DNA from: Agelaius tricolor
Lineage: Eukaryota > Chordata > Aves > Passeriformes > Icteridae
Direction of reading: 5' to 3'
DNA length: 64,000 nucleotides
Assembly: GCA_023055355.1 (NCBI GenBank)
Contig: JALJCS010000022.1
Location: forward strand, 14,074,501 to 14,138,500
A model generated the notes under the pieces. It was not told the origin of the DNA. It saw only the letters and a list, made by a program, of their open reading frames with translations, and searched no databases. This document shows, in pieces, positions 25,360 through 37,714 of the stretch (position 1 is its first letter; each line of letters opens with the position of its first letter). Position numbers and translations under genes: made by a program.

Positions 25360-25675
25360 CTGAAGGGGCTCCAGGAGAGCTGCAGAGGGACTGGGGACAA
25401 GGATGGAGGGACAGGAGCCAGGGAATGGCTGCCAGTGCCAGAGGGCAGGGATGGATGGGAGATTGGGAATTGGGAATTGTTCCCTGGCAGGGTGGGCAGC
25501 CCTGGCACAGGTGCCCAGAGCAGCTGGGGCTGCCCCTGCATCCCTGGCAGTGCCCAAGGCCAGGCTGGACACTGGGGCTGGGAGCCCCTGGGACAGTGGG
25601 AGGTGTCCCTGCCAGGGCAGGGCTGGCACTGGGGGGGTTTGGGGTCCCTGCCAGCCCATTCTGTGGTTCTGTGCT
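25360..25675 (+). mobile_element. CR1 LINE 3' end (near-identical pair, copy A)
   Basis: Begins AGGGGCTCCAGGAGAGCTGC, passes through GATTGGGAATTGGGAATTGT and CAGTGCCCAAGGCCAGGCTG, and ends with a worn tail CATTCTGTGGTTCTGTG. It closely matches the copy at 39,697-40,020 along its whole length and in the same orientation. Confidence 0.85.
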
Positions 25676-27520
25676 CACCTGCAGTGCCACAGGAGCAGAG
25701 CAGAGCCCAGGCCAAGGTCTGAGCACTGTGGCAGGGCAGGCTGGCACCCCTCAGCAGCCCTGCAGGTGCCAGAGCAGCCCCGGGGCCCACGGGGCCTTTC
25801 CCAGCCCAAAGTGGGATCCAAGGGCTGCCTCCCTCCTGCCCAGCTCCCGCCTCCCACGCTGCTGAGGTAACTGCAGCTCCTGCAGTTGCTTGTTTTGGTT
25901 TAGCCTTTTGCAGTATCAAATCTGTATCCTGCTTAATTCTCTCTATGCTGTGATGCTTGCCTAATCGTGTGAAAGAGCCATTTTATTTCTGGCACTACTT
26001 GAGCAATTCAGCCCTTTAATTTTTTTGTGACTTCTGTCTCCTTTAAGTTGTTGTTGTTTTTCTTTCCATTTACATGTCTGTTTGCTTTTCTCCTTGTGCT
26101 ATTCATTTATTTAGATTAACCAAATGTTTTACTAAGAAATTAAGGACATATGCTACTACAGTTTAATAAGATGCATTCTGAGAATTCAGTCTTTTAGTTC
26201 TGGCTGCTGCTTTGGGATTGGAGCTTGTGACTCTGGCTTGCTGAAAGTCAAATGAAGCTATGGAGGGACGTATTTATTGACTTTTGCTCTGCTATTTCTT
26301 TCTGCCTCATTAAGATAAAATCTTCTTAGATAGTGCCATGTTAAAGGAGTGGTTTTGTGTTACTGTGCTGATGCTGCAGAGAACTCAGGCTTCCGTGAGG
26401 AGATTGAAGTGGACAACCAGATTTGAAAAAGGAACACTGAAAGTCCTGCTTTAAGATGATTTACCTAAGTTCTGGATCTTTCCCAGTCCACCCCCTCTCC
26501 CTGAAATGTCAGTGAACTTGTTTCACCATTACTATTGTGCTACAAAATCCTAAACACAATGCTGAGATCAAAACTAGCTGAAATAATCCCTGCTTTAATT
26601 AATGGAATGATGTCATTGCTTTCAATCCTAATGTATTTTCTCATGTAACCTTAAATAAAATTACACTCAAATATTTTTTGTTTTGGGTAAACAAATACAA
26701 AGCAATATTTCTTCCAGCACTTCTTTGCCATTGATCCATTTGTATTTATCATTAATATTGCCCTCTGGTTTACAAATACTGCTTGTAATCAGGATTTAAT
26801 TGCCTAAGTAGCCTCAAAGAAAATCCATTCCAGGAAAAGCATAATGTAATGACTAGTGATACCTGCTTTTTCTTAAAATCAGGTAATAGCCTATTTAGTA
26901 GCATCTGTCTGTTCAAAGCAGACATGCATCCATGCTGGGGAACAGGTGCCTTGCCTCATTCAGTCCCAGTAAGGGGATTTCTTAAGATTTTGTGCCCAAA
27001 GCAAAACAAAACAAAACAAAATAAAAAAAAATACCCAACAAACAAAAAGCACCATAAAAATCCATGGAGATTTAGGGCAATTTGGTTGTGCATTGGAGCC
27101 AACTGCTCCTGTGAAACAGCAGCATGATTTGGCACTGCAGGACAGCACAGGGTTTAGGAATTCTGAGGTTTCAGGTGCAATGGAAGCTTTCAAGGTGCTG
27201 CCACCCGCAGCAGGCTCCAGTCTGGGCAGGTCAGGAGTTCCCGATCCAGGGGCTGATCCAGGAAGCCAAGCTGGGAGCAGCGTCCCCAGCTGTGGGAGGT
27301 GTTCAGTTTCCATGTGTGGATCCAAACAGATGTTTCCTGTTTGCCCAAAAATCTGTTTCCAGGCTGTCTCTTGTGCCGTGGGACGGCTCTCACACCTCCG
27401 GGTGTGCCCCGTGTGAGGGTCTCAGCTGTTCTCCCCTCACAGGGCACAGACCTGGACAGGCAGGAGTGGCCCTGCTTTGCAGTGCCATCTGACCTGCACC
27501 CTCATGATCAGCATTTCATG
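25676..27520. other. Single-copy AT-rich DNA
   Basis: Low-complexity stretches include an (AAAAC)n tract at about 27,001-27,030. No exon is supported. 25,880-26,900 is uniformly AT-rich with short reading frames only. Confidence 0.5.
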
Positions 27521-27672
27521 GACTCACAGGATGGCTTGGGTGGGCATCACAGCTCATCCCACACCACCCCTGCCCCAGGCAGGGCTCCCTTCCACTATCC
27601 CAGGCTGCTCCAAGCCCCTGTCCTGGGACACTTCCAGGGGTGGGGCAGCCACAGCCTCTCTGGGCACCCTAC
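27521..27672 (-). mobile_element. CR1 LINE 3' end, antisense
   Basis: GACTCACAGGATGGCTTGGG followed by CTTCCACTATCCCAGGCTGC and CTCCAAGCCCCTGTCC is the reverse complement of a CR1 3' UTR. It ends about 230 bp upstream of the LRRC27-like exon. Confidence 0.75.
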
Positions 27673-27905
27673 ACATTCTTAGCTATGGTCTTTAATTCCT
27701 GTATTTTATTTTTTTTAAGAAAAAATCCCAGACTAAATCACTTCCATGTGCTGTTGGTGTAGTTGAGCATTCTTTAATGCCCTTTAGTTGTTCCTCCCAC
27801 AGAAACGTGGAGCCCCTGACAGTGCTCACATGTGACATTTTACATACCAAGGAGTACCAGCCCCTCTTTCTGGGTCTAAAACATGTTTGTGTTTTTCTCT
27901 CTCAG

Positions 27906-28034
27906 AACTGGCATCTGGAAGAAAATGTCCTATCAACAATTCCTGACAAATTGTTTCAGAATCTGCCAGATCTGCTTTGGCTGGTTCTCCAGCCTGAAAG
28001 CATTAAAGCTTCCCCATGAAATTGGTTACCACAA
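27906..28034 (+). pseudogene. LRRC27: LRRC27-like leucine-rich-repeat exon, frame broken
   Basis: A textbook acceptor (TGTTTTTCTCTCTCAG) precedes 27,906 and a good donor (CAA|GTAAGA) follows 28,034. Between them the plus strand reads NWHLEENVLSTIPDKLFQNL, then PDLLWL. This has the LRR pattern (L..N.L..IP..LF..LP.L..L) and resembles the second LRR exon of vertebrate LRRC27, the gene expected between STK32C and PWWP2B. Past residue 30 the match weakens (VLQPESIKASP where the family has a DL..N.IKALP-type run) and a TGA follows at 28,016. In the next frame the end reads PHEIGYHK, which fits the family, so the exon has lost two bases or gained one. I found no other LRRC27 exon in the window. It is therefore most likely a decayed gene. 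A base-calling or assembly error in one exon, with the other exons too diverged to see, is the alternative. Confidence 0.5.
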
Positions 28035-28851
28035 GTAAGATCACTGGTCACACAGGCAATCTAATAACAATTGCATTTATCCTCCACCTGCCTGACTGTA
28101 ATTTCATTGCAACAGTCAGACTTTGAGATGGTTTTTTTTGGTACTGCCTTTGGTGCAGGGGAAGGGTAGGGCAGCTTAATGTTGTCTGCTGAAGTTCAGA
28201 TGAACTGAAAGGTCCAGCTGATATTACAGGGTGAATCCAAACTCTTTTAACTTCAGAGATGTAAGAGCTGTTGCTTTTTGATGTGAGGTTTGTACCATTT
28301 TCATTGGGTGGCTCTTTTGATGGTGTTGTAGGGGAAATGCAGAGCCTCAGGCACAAACCCTGTGTCCCTCCTGGTGGCAGCGAAGGACAGCTCTGCCAGG
28401 GAGAGCTCCCCATCCATCTGCTCTGGGTGGCTGTCTGACAAGGCATTGATCACCTCTTGGGAGGATTGACTGTCTGTCCCTGGGCACACAGGTGTGCAGG
28501 GAGGGAGGTTCACCACAATGACGCCCACCCTGGGAAGCGACACTCGCTCTCACCTTGCCATGAGCGCCAAACTAACGTCTCACCAGCTTTGTGGATGTCC
28601 TTGGACAGCTCCTTGCTTCTCACTCCAGAAGTGGAGGACAAGAAGTCCCAATGTGTGGTAATTAACTGGAACAAAGAAATTTTTTTACTGGAAGGAAAGA
28701 GAAGAGCAGCCCAGACCAGCTTGTTTGCAGTAGTGGTACTAAAATAAACATTTCTGTGAGAGTGTTCAGGAGGAAAAGGAGGCAGAAAAAAGAACCCAAG
28801 CACAATATGATGGTGCCTCTGGGGAAATTCTCTATAGGCATTCCTGCCTGG
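28035..28851. other. Single-copy DNA after the LRR exon
   Basis: The next LRRC27 exon (third LRR pair) should lie downstream of the donor at 28,035. Neither this stretch nor the following 20 kb shows a splice-flanked LRR or coiled-coil exon that I can recognise. Confidence 0.4.
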
Positions 28852-29047
28852 CAGGGTGGGCAGCCCTGGCACAGGTGCCCAGAGCAGCTGGGGCTGCCCC
28901 TGGATCCCTGGCAGTGCCCAAGGCCAGGCTGGACACTGGGGCTGGGAGCACCTGGGACAGTGGGAGGTGTCCCTGCCATGGCAGGGCTGGCACTGGGGGG
29001 ATTTGGGGTCCCTCCCACCCAAACCTTTCTATTCCATGGTTCTATCT
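28852..29047 (+). mobile_element. CR1 LINE 3' end
   Basis: GGTGGGCAGCCCTGGCACAG to TGGGGTCCCTCCCACCC, followed by the worn tail TATTCCATGGTTCTAT. It matches the 3' two-thirds of the copies at 25.4 and 39.7 kb. Confidence 0.85.
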
Positions 29048-30842
29048 TGTGACTGAAACAAGGTGCTTAAAGGTATTTTAAGATCTCCTGTTTGTGAATC
29101 ATTACATATTCCACCCGTGATTAGACAAATGCAGCAAATGAAGGTTATGTCTCCAAAAATAGCTGGAAAATACCAAGGTTTTGAAATGCAGCTCTCATGT
29201 CCAATTTTTAAATTGGACAGGTGAGAGTATTTTGATATGGTTTTAAGTTGTGTGTTCCTTATTGTATGATGGGTTCCTCAAATCTAATGGCAGTTATTAG
29301 TCCCTTCATGTGTTGCGCTTGTTTGTGTTTTCCCATTGACTTCAACCAGCAGCTCAGCTTTTAGGAAATACCCATCAGAAATATCCATCCACCGAATATT
29401 CCTGAGTTGCATTTTGTCCTCATTACATGTTGGTCCACAGGCTGTATTCCAAGCTATTTGGACATTCTGTGGGTATCCTTTCCCTCCTTTTTCTGCTTTA
29501 AAGCCATTGAATTCCCCACTTCAAAATGTGAATGTGAACACAGTGCTTTCAGGCTTTGATTGAATTGAAATGTCTTAAAATATTGCCACAAATGTTAATG
29601 TGGTATTGAACAGCTGCCAAAATGTTTGTTTCTCCTTCCTAGAGGTAATGAAATATTATGACTGAAACTACCAAGCTTCCTTAGTGTTTGTTTTGTTGAC
29701 TTTTAACAGTAAACAAGTCAATTTGCAATGCTGGGAAATAAACCCAGCCCTTTGTCTGGAGAGTTTCATTCGAGCTGATCTGCGGCTGGATATAAAAGCT
29801 GTTTAAAGGAATGTTATTGCAGTGGTGAAAGGGGAGCAGTGAAAAGTCAGGAGCAGTTGAGGCTGGTTTGTGCTTGGTCTCCGTGTGGTGGCTGTGGGGA
29901 CGGTCCCCCTGCCTGGCTTGGAGTGCAGCCCTGAGCCTTTTACACTCAACAACAGCAAAGCAGCAGCTGCTTTCTGAGCCCAGACGTGTTCCTGTGCTGA
30001 CACCTTTCAGGAGAGCAGGGTTTGACTGATGGGTTTCAGATAGATCAAAACGCATTATCCTCTATGTGACATGGATGTCTGCTGTGCCCCATGCCGAGCT
30101 GCTTCCCAGAACAGGAACACCAGAGCTTTTCACAAAAGGAAGTTGATGAAATTAAATAAAAACAGGGCATATTTCTTTCTAATCTTATCATCAAAAATGG
30201 CTGAGCAGCTTTAGCTCAGATTTAGCCAGAGGAAGGCACTCAGCAACCCAAAGACTAAAGCTCAGCAAGATGATAAACAACAGCAAATTATGTGTTTATA
30301 ACGGGGACAGTCAGTATGAGACTTTAAAGTGATAAGCAGCATTTGCAAAGATCAAATACTAAATATTGGAGCAGTGTATAATGAATGGGCATAAATGCAA
30401 ACTTCAGATTGTCATGATGGAAAGCTTTGGGCTGTGCTGTTTTCTAGTACTGGTGTTAATGCTGGAGAAATCTGGATTTGTCTTGTGTGCCTTTCCTACT
30501 CCTTTCTGATGAAGGAAACAAAGACAGGAAAAAATTAAAGAGGAAAAATATTCTTGTGTTTCTATTTAATTCAGTGAACTTTGCTTTTGCAGTTGCTACT
30601 CTTTTCTGTTTTATTGATAAGGCAATTGAAAACTCTGCTTTTGGAAAGGAATCCTATAAATGAGCTCCCACAGAGCTTGGTGAGTGCCCACTTCTACTTT
30701 GAAGATGTCAAAGATTTTTTTGGCTCTCAGTGTTGAATTCTGTGGTTAGACCTTAAAATACTTTGATATTTATCTAAAGAATGGGATTAATTTATTGCAA
30801 ACATGTGTTATGAGAGAGGGGAGAAATTATTCATGTTATTTA
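29048..30842. other. Single-copy AT-rich DNA
   Basis: No exon, RNA gene or tandem repeat recognised on either strand. Open frames are short and end without splice signals. Confidence 0.5.
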
Positions 30843-31190
30843 TAATGACAGAATCCCAGACTGGTTTGGGCTGGGAGGGACCCCAAATCCCCCCAGTGCC
30901 ACCCCAGCCATGGCAGGGACACCTCCCACTGTCCCAGGTGCTCCCAGCCCCAGGGTCCAGCCTGGCCTTGGGCACTGCCAGGGATCCAGGGGCAGCCCCA
31001 GCTGCTCTGGGCACCTGTGCCAGGGCTGCCCACCCTGCCAGGGAACAATTCCCAATTCCCAATCTCCCATCCAGCCCTGCCAGGGAACAATTCCCAATTC
31101 CCAATATCCCATCCAGCCCTGCCCTCTGGTACTGGGAGCCATTCCCGTTCTGGTGCCCCCGGGCTGTGTGCAGAGGGTGCTGGGAGCTGG
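30843..31190 (-). mobile_element. CR1 LINE 3' end, antisense
   Basis: The reversed tail ATGACAGAATCCCAG is followed by the reverse complement of the same CR1 3' UTR seen at 25.4 kb. A segment with CCAGCCCTGCCAGGG and AACAATTCCCAATTCCCAAT is duplicated inside it (31,035-31,120). Confidence 0.85.
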
Positions 31191-31197
31191 GAGGTGA

Positions 31198-31531
31198 CCT
31201 GGGGTGTGTGACACCTGTGGGCACTGTGTGACACCTGTGGGCACTGTGTGGTACCGGTGGGTCACTGTGTGACACCTGTGGTCACTGTGTGACACCTGTG
31301 GGCACTGTGTGGCACCTGTGGGCACTGTGTGACACCTGTGGGACACTGTGTGCTACCTGTGAGGCACTGTGTGACACCTGTGGGGCACTGTGTGGTACTG
31401 GTGGGTCACTGTGTGACACCTGTGGGCACTGTGTGGTACCTGTGGGGCACTGTGTGACACCGGTGGGCACTGTGTGACACCTGTGGTCACTGTGTGGTAC
31501 CTGTGGGGCACTGTGTGACACCTGTGGGGGT
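31198..31531. repeat. 20-bp minisatellite, ~16 copies
   Basis: GTGTGACACCTGTGGGCACT with variants GTGGTACCTGTGGG, GTGGTACCGGTGGG and an extra G repeats for 330 bp. It starts within about 10 bp of the upstream edge of the antisense CR1 copy. Confidence 0.95.
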
Positions 31532-31952
31532 GCTACCTGTGGTCATTCTGTGCCACGTGTGGTCAGTGCCCTGTCAGGCACAGCTCCCACACTGCAGCCC
31601 CTGTGCAGCTGCCCCTGCAGCATCCTGGAGCGGGCTGTGTGTCCCAGCAGGATCCTTTGCAGCAGAGCTTTGAGCAGGGAATCAAAGCAGGGCAGGGAGC
31701 AGGGGTGGCCTGGGCTGGTGGCCCCCACAGCCCCTGCTCCCCTCTGGCTGCCCCAGGGCAGTGACCAGCAGCCAGGACACCGGACACTCCATTCCTGCCT
31801 CACATGAGCAGCCTGCTCCTCAATAACTCTGCTCTCTTTTTCCCAAGCTGAGCAGTGACAAACCAAAAAGAGATTATTTGAGTGCTGAAGTGTCTCTGTA
31901 TCCCCCAGAACAGAATGAGCCACAGCCTGCTGCCCTCCTGCAGTGAAACTGC

Positions 31953-32014
31953 TTCCATGTTCCATGTTCCATGTTCCATGTTCCATGTTCCATGTTCCAT
32001 GTTCCATGTTCCAT
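31953..32014. repeat. (TTCCATG)n heptamer repeat, 8 copies
   Basis: Eight perfect or near-perfect TTCCATG units. A perfect run this short is expected to vary in length between individuals. Confidence 0.95.
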
Positions 32015-32247
32015 GCACTGCCCTGTTCTGGCCAGGGCCTGGGTCTGGCTTTGTGCCCTGCCAGCCTTTGGTGGCTGCAGCTTTCCCAGGCTGTTCCTGA
32101 CTCAGGGGTGTCCTGCATGGGTGGCATTTGTTGTGGCTCTCGAGGAGGCTGCTGGTGCTCCTGCTGTGCTGCAGGCTTTGTTCAGCAATGCAATGCTCAG
32201 GAGCTCTGCAGGACCGAGGGCAGCATTTGGGAGCAGCACAGTGACAG

Positions 32248-32655
32248 ATGGCTGAGGCACTGAGGCTCCCGAGCTGTGCTGGCTCTGGGCACAGCAGAGG
32301 TGCCCATTTGGGGTTTTTTGGGACCATGGCACTGCCCCATGTCTGAGGCACTGAGGCTCCCGAGCTGGGCTGGCTCTGGCACAGCAGAGGTGCCCATTTG
32401 GGGACCATGGCACTGCCCCATGGCTGAGGCACCGAGGCCCCTGAGCTGTGCTGGCTCTGGCACAGCAGAGGTGCCCATTTGGGGACCATGGCACTGCCCC
32501 ATGGCTGAGGCACTGAGGCCCTGAGCTGTGCTGGCTCTGGGCACAGCAGAGGTGCCCATTTGAGGTTTTTTGGGACCATGGCACTGCCCCATGGCTGAGG
32601 CACCGAGGCTCCCGAGCTGTGCTGGCTCTGGGCACAGCAGAGGTGCCCATCCTGG
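32248..32655. repeat. 81-92-bp tandem repeat, 5 copies
   Basis: Units start with CTGAGGCACYGAGG near 32,251, 32,343, 32,424, 32,505 and 32,595, so spacing alternates between about 81 and 90-92 bp. The longer units carry an extra GTTTTTTGG-type insert after CCCATTTG. Confidence 0.93.
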
Positions 32656-34794
32656 CCAGCACTGCCAGCAGGGTTTGCTCCATCCCTCCCTCCCATCCTG
32701 CTGGTATTGTCAGCACTCCCAGGCACTGGTAAGGCTGGCAGCACTGGGCCAGGCTGCTGCTGTCCTACCAAAGCCCAGCCTTGGCTGCTCTGCTGCCTTG
32801 GCAGAGGCCGGGGTGGGTGGCACTGTGGGACAGCGGCACAGCACCAGGCTGTCACACACACACAGGCTGTGTTCACAGAGCCTGTCCCCCTGCCCCAGGG
32901 CTGCTGCAGGCTCCTCTGGCAGCACAATGGTCTCACCTCAGCTGAAGGAGGCCCAGTGCAAGGACTTGCCCAGTGCACATCACTGAAGGCACTTCCCTGG
33001 GTGCAGCTGTGCTGGCCAGGCTCCCAGGGCAGCCCACATCACATTCTGCAGTCACAGGGACCTGGACACTGCCAGGCAGCTCACCTGGAACCGGGGAGAG
33101 CATCTGGAATTGTGCCTGGGACACAGGGAGCTGTTGGCAAAGCCCAGTGTATTGGTACAAAGCATACGTTTCCACAGGACAGTTTTTCCCCAAAAAGATC
33201 CGTGTTGTGATCTGATTTCCAGCCCACTCCTCCTCCTCCTTCCTCGCTGTGCCCAGGCTGCAGAGCTGCCATCAGAAGCACCTGGATCAGGGACAGGACA
33301 GGACACAGAGCTGCAGTGCAGCACTGCCTCAGAGGAACCCCTGCACTGCTGCCTTCTCTTCCAGTGAGTAGAACACCAGTCTTATGGCACTGCTACAATC
33401 AAAATGGAGCAATATACCAATCACTGCCAATCAAAAATCTGTAAGGCCATCTGAGGCCAGCTTGGAGGCTGATCCATGATAATTCTGCCTCAGCTGTTAG
33501 ACTTGGGCATGTTTTCCTGTGGACCTGGAATGGATTCTCAGCGTTCACCTTTGTTGATTGAACTTTCTTTTGTTGTCAAAAGTCACCTGCTCAATGAATG
33601 TGACACCTTTGGAAGGGAGGCAGAAGGCTGAAAAGTGACAGATCACTTTTGTTATTTACCTGTGGCTGTTCCCAAATCTGGTTCCCCTGATTCATGGAGC
33701 ATTGTCATTAAATAGCAGAGATGAAAAGTTCATTGCTCAGGCCTCAGCCTCCTCTGCTGTAAAAGGGGCTGAGAGCACAGTTATCCACTCTCCAGCCACT
33801 AAAGAAAGCCCAGGCACTGGAGAATTGTGTGCCTGCTCTACCCAAGAGTTCCTCAGCACTGTCAGTGATTTAGGAGCAATTCCAGAGTGGAGCTCCTCAC
33901 GAGGGGCTGTGGTTTGAACTGCCTGGCTTTGTGAGGGATGCTGAAAGGTGCAGTGCCAGTTTGCCCCCCAGGCACGGCAGTGCCAGGGCAACTTCCCCCT
34001 GCACTCAGATCAGAGTGTCCAAACCTCAGTGGATTCCAGCAAGATAAAAAGAGATTGCATTTTTCCAATAGTGAAGTCATCAGTGATTCATTTTGGTCAT
34101 GTCTGGTTAAAAATAGATTCAGTTTCTTCGTAATAAACTATTTTAAATCTGATTGTATTCCCAAATAGTCCCTTACAAGTTGCATTTTCAAAGCCATTTC
34201 TGCCTGTTAATAACACAACTCTTCCATTTTTGTGTTTGTAATTTATTATTATTTGAAGTCATTTCCTTATTTGTGACTCGTGGCATTATGAAAAGGTGTT
34301 CTGGTAATGAATTGTGTCTTGCTTAGCAAAGGTGTGTGTTTGGGTGGTGGGGATGCCTTCAGTTTGCTGGGCCCCAAAGCTGAGCAGTCAGAGGGGTGGG
34401 CCAGGCACAGGGGATGCTCACTGCTCTCACGGTCAGGGTCCTGCAGGAGCTCTGCAGACACTGTCCTCCACAAAGCCAGCAGCAGGAGCTGCACAGCAGC
34501 ACGTTCAGTCTGTGCAATGAACAAGTATTTTCAGTTTCATCCACTTTTGTTACTCTGTACCCTAATTACACGTATGGCATTTCTGGGCTGGATTTTTGTT
34601 TTGTAGGCAAGTTCTTCCTTTATGTGTTTTTTCCTGGCCATTTTGCCTGCCTGGAATATTTCCACTGCTCTGTGGTCCCAGGTAAATCCTCTTTCCTGGC
34701 CTCTCTCCAGAGCTCCTGGACTTTTTACAAGAGTGTGTGGGGACAGGACAAGGGGGAATGGCTCCAAACTGAAAGAGACTGAGTGAAGATCAGA
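32656..34794. other. Single-copy intergenic DNA
   Basis: GC-rich to about 33,360, then AT-rich (33,370-34,300). No exon with convincing splice sites or family resemblance was found on either strand. Confidence 0.45.
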
Positions 34795-35383
34795 TATTGG
34801 GCATTGGGAATTGTTCCCTGTGAGGGTGGGCAGCCCTGGCACAGGTGCCCAGAGCAGCTGGGGCTGCCCCTGGATCCCTGGCAGTGCCCAAGGCCAGGCT
34901 GGACACTGGGGATGGGATGGGATAGGATAATGGGATGGGATGGGATGGGAGAATGGGATGGGATGGGAGAATGGGATGGGATGGGATAATGGGATGGGAT
35001 AATGGGATGGGATAATGGGATGGGATGGGATAATGGGATAATGGGATGGGATGGGATAATGGGATGGGATGGGATGGGGTGGGGTGGGATGGGATAATGG
35101 GATGGGATGGGATGGGAGAATGGGATGGGATGGGATAATGGGATGGGATGGGATGGGAGAATGGGATGGGATGGGATAATGGGATGGGATAATGGGATGG
35201 GATGGGATGGGGTGGGATGGGATGGGATGGGATGGGATGGGATGGGATGGGATGGGATGGGATGGGATGGGATGGGGTGGGATGGGATGGGATAATGGGA
35301 TGGGATGGGATGGGATGGGATGGGGTAATGGGATGAGCTTTAAGGTCCCTTCCAGCCCAGGCTGTTCTGTGATTCTGTGAGAC
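34795..35383 (+). mobile_element. CR1 LINE 3' end split by a pentamer array
   Basis: 34,795-34,910 is CR1 3' UTR (GGGCAGCCCTGGCACAGG to CCAGGCTGGACACTGGGG). 35,334-35,383 is the last part of the same element (GAGCTTTAAGGTCCCTTCCA and the tail TGTTCTGTGATTCTGTGAGA). Between them about 420 bp of GGGAT/ATGGG repeat replaces the short stretch found in the sister copies. Confidence 0.85.
34911..35333. repeat. GGGAT pentamer array, G4-prone
   Basis: About 80 units of ATGGG with interspersed ATAATGGG and GAGAATGGG octamer-like variants. The region 35,200-35,275 is almost pure. Runs of GGG separated by two bases satisfy the usual G-quadruplex motif on the plus strand many times over. Confidence 0.97.
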
Positions 35384-37534
35384 ACTGGAGGCTGATTCCA
35401 CCTCGTTCCCTCACAAACTTTAACTGCAGTAGATGAAATGCCTGTTCTGCAGCCAGTGTGTGCAGTGCAGTTAAACTTCCCTCCGGCTTTCAGTGTAGGA
35501 GGGACAGTCCCAGGTTCCGTGGCAGCAGCAGGCTGTGCATTCCTGGTGAGGCTGGGGGCTCTGCAGGCAGCGGGTGTGGGTGCCTCTCCATCTGCCCCTC
35601 AGCTCCCTGTGCCCGGAGCAGGAGCCAGGAGGCACCGGCTGCTGTCCCCACCGTGGTGCCTGGGGAAACTCCTGCGCACCCCCAGCGTCCCGGAGCCCCA
35701 GGGCCTCCAGGCTCTGCTGCCCCTGCCTGCACGGCCTCTCATGCTGGGCTCTGGTTTCTCTTTGGAGTGTACCTTGTCAATATTGCAGGAGTTGGCATTT
35801 CCAGGGAAGTGCTGTCAAATGGAGCTGCTAATCACACTGCAAGATTTGTTTTGTAACATTCCTTTCAGCTTTAATTACTGGTAATTTAGAACCAAAGAGC
35901 TGTGCCATGAGCAATGTATTTGTCATTTCTGCAAGTGAGGTTTGAGAGAAACATTCAAAAAGGGCAAATACATTATTTCATACTGGAATGAGGGAGGCAG
36001 ACAGACACAGGCAGAATTTTAAGCAGCCAGCCTGTCAAAGGTGAGGCAGGTTGGACTGTACAGCTGAGCTGGGAAAGGAGATTTGCAGTGACTCCAGCAG
36101 TACAATGTGAAAAATGTGTCCTGATTGAGATTGGCTGTGGGGCTTTTGGTGCTGCGCTTCCAAAATACATCTTTATAAACCATATGTCCATCTAAGATAA
36201 ATGTCAGGACAATGTATGATGCTACCTTTCTCTTACAGGCTTGGTACATTTATTTTCTCAAAGATTTACCAGATTTCAGTTGTTGTTCTTTTGTTTGAAT
36301 CAAAAATAATTGAAAGTATTATTTAATTCTGCAAAATCCAGTTAGACAGGGAAGATTGCTTCTTTTGTTTTACTGCTATGAAATATAATTTATAAATGTT
36401 TACAAATAATCAGCAGAAACCTGATTTCTGAAAGGGATTGTGCATCTTTGGCACTGTGTTCCCACCTCAGCAGGCACAGAGAAAGGCCTGAAGGTGACTG
36501 CCACCCTACCTGTCACCTTCTCTCTGCCTGTGCTGCACAGGTTCCTGCTTAGGGGACAATGGGTGCTCGTGGTTCCCTTGGGCAAGGAGGGTTCTGCTGA
36601 GGAGCAATCAGCAGCAGAAAGTCACAATGAACTGGAAAGAAGACATGGAAAACTTCAGCTAAAAACTTCAGTACCTTTTCTTTCATATGAGGAAAAATAA
36701 TACAGTATAAAAATTATTTATCAAAATAATGCTTTCATTTATGAGTGGGTGGTAGCACTGGGTTAGCTGACAAAGTTCATTCTGTCTGACTAAGCTTGAA
36801 TAGGGCAAACATTTGCATAGAGAAACAGTCAAAAATTTTAAAAACCAAATTTAGAAAAATCCATGAAAATTTGCAAAGCTATTAAGCAACAGGACAATAT
36901 AAGGCCAAAAAAAAAAAAAACAAAAAGAAAAATAAGAAAAGCATGCAGGCAACCACTACAAGCACGACAGTCTGGTTTGGACTAGTTAAGAACAAGTTAA
37001 GAACTTGGCCAGCTAAATAATTTAAGGTAGTCTAGAGTGTCTGCCCAAGTAGAAGTGGTAATTCTCACAGAAATCAGAAACCCAGGGAATCCCAGCCCCT
37101 GCCTTGGCTCAGCTGCCCTGGCCCGGGGCCCTCACCCACCTTTGCCAGCCCTGGGCCCCCAGGTCCCTTCAGCCAGGGCAGGCCCAATGTCCCTGCTCCA
37201 GAGGAACCCCCCCTGCCCTGGGAGCCCCAGCTGAGCCACTGGCATTGCCACGGGGGCCCTGCAAAGGGAATAAATCCCTCTGGGGGCTGCTGGGGACGCA
37301 CAGCTGCTCTGGATGGAGCCTCAGGCATTGGGAGTCGTATCTGGGTGCCTCCACTGGAGCTGGTTGGCAGGAAAGAGTGAGCCAAGGGACAATTTTCCTG
37401 TGCCTTGTCAGTGAGGAGTGCACCCAGCTTTGCAGCCAGGGGATGCTGGGGCCAGGAGAAGTCAGGACAGAGAATGAATGGCCCAGAGGTGTGATCAAAT
37501 ATCAGCCTGAGGATCTGAGAGCCCTGAGTGGAGG
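35384..37534. other. Single-copy intergenic DNA
   Basis: AT-rich from 35,850 to 37,060, including an A-rich tract at 36,906-36,935. The flanks are GC-rich. No supported exon; a frame ending near 36,700 has no convincing splice boundaries or family match. Confidence 0.45.
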
Positions 37535-37669
37535 GAGAGGCTGTGTGTGAGAGAGGCAGCAGCACTCACCAGGGAATGGCCAGAGGGGCACCAGGGGAGT
37601 GAGGCTGTGTGTGTGTGTGTGTGTGAGAGAGGCAGCAGCCCAGGGAATGGCCAGGAGCACAAGGAGAGG

Positions 37670-37714
<45 letters not shown>

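Noticed and set aside
24731..25922. Overlapping frames of 150-273 codons on both strands
   Set aside because: GC-rich CR1 and flanking sequence open in several frames at once; no splice signals or protein family match.
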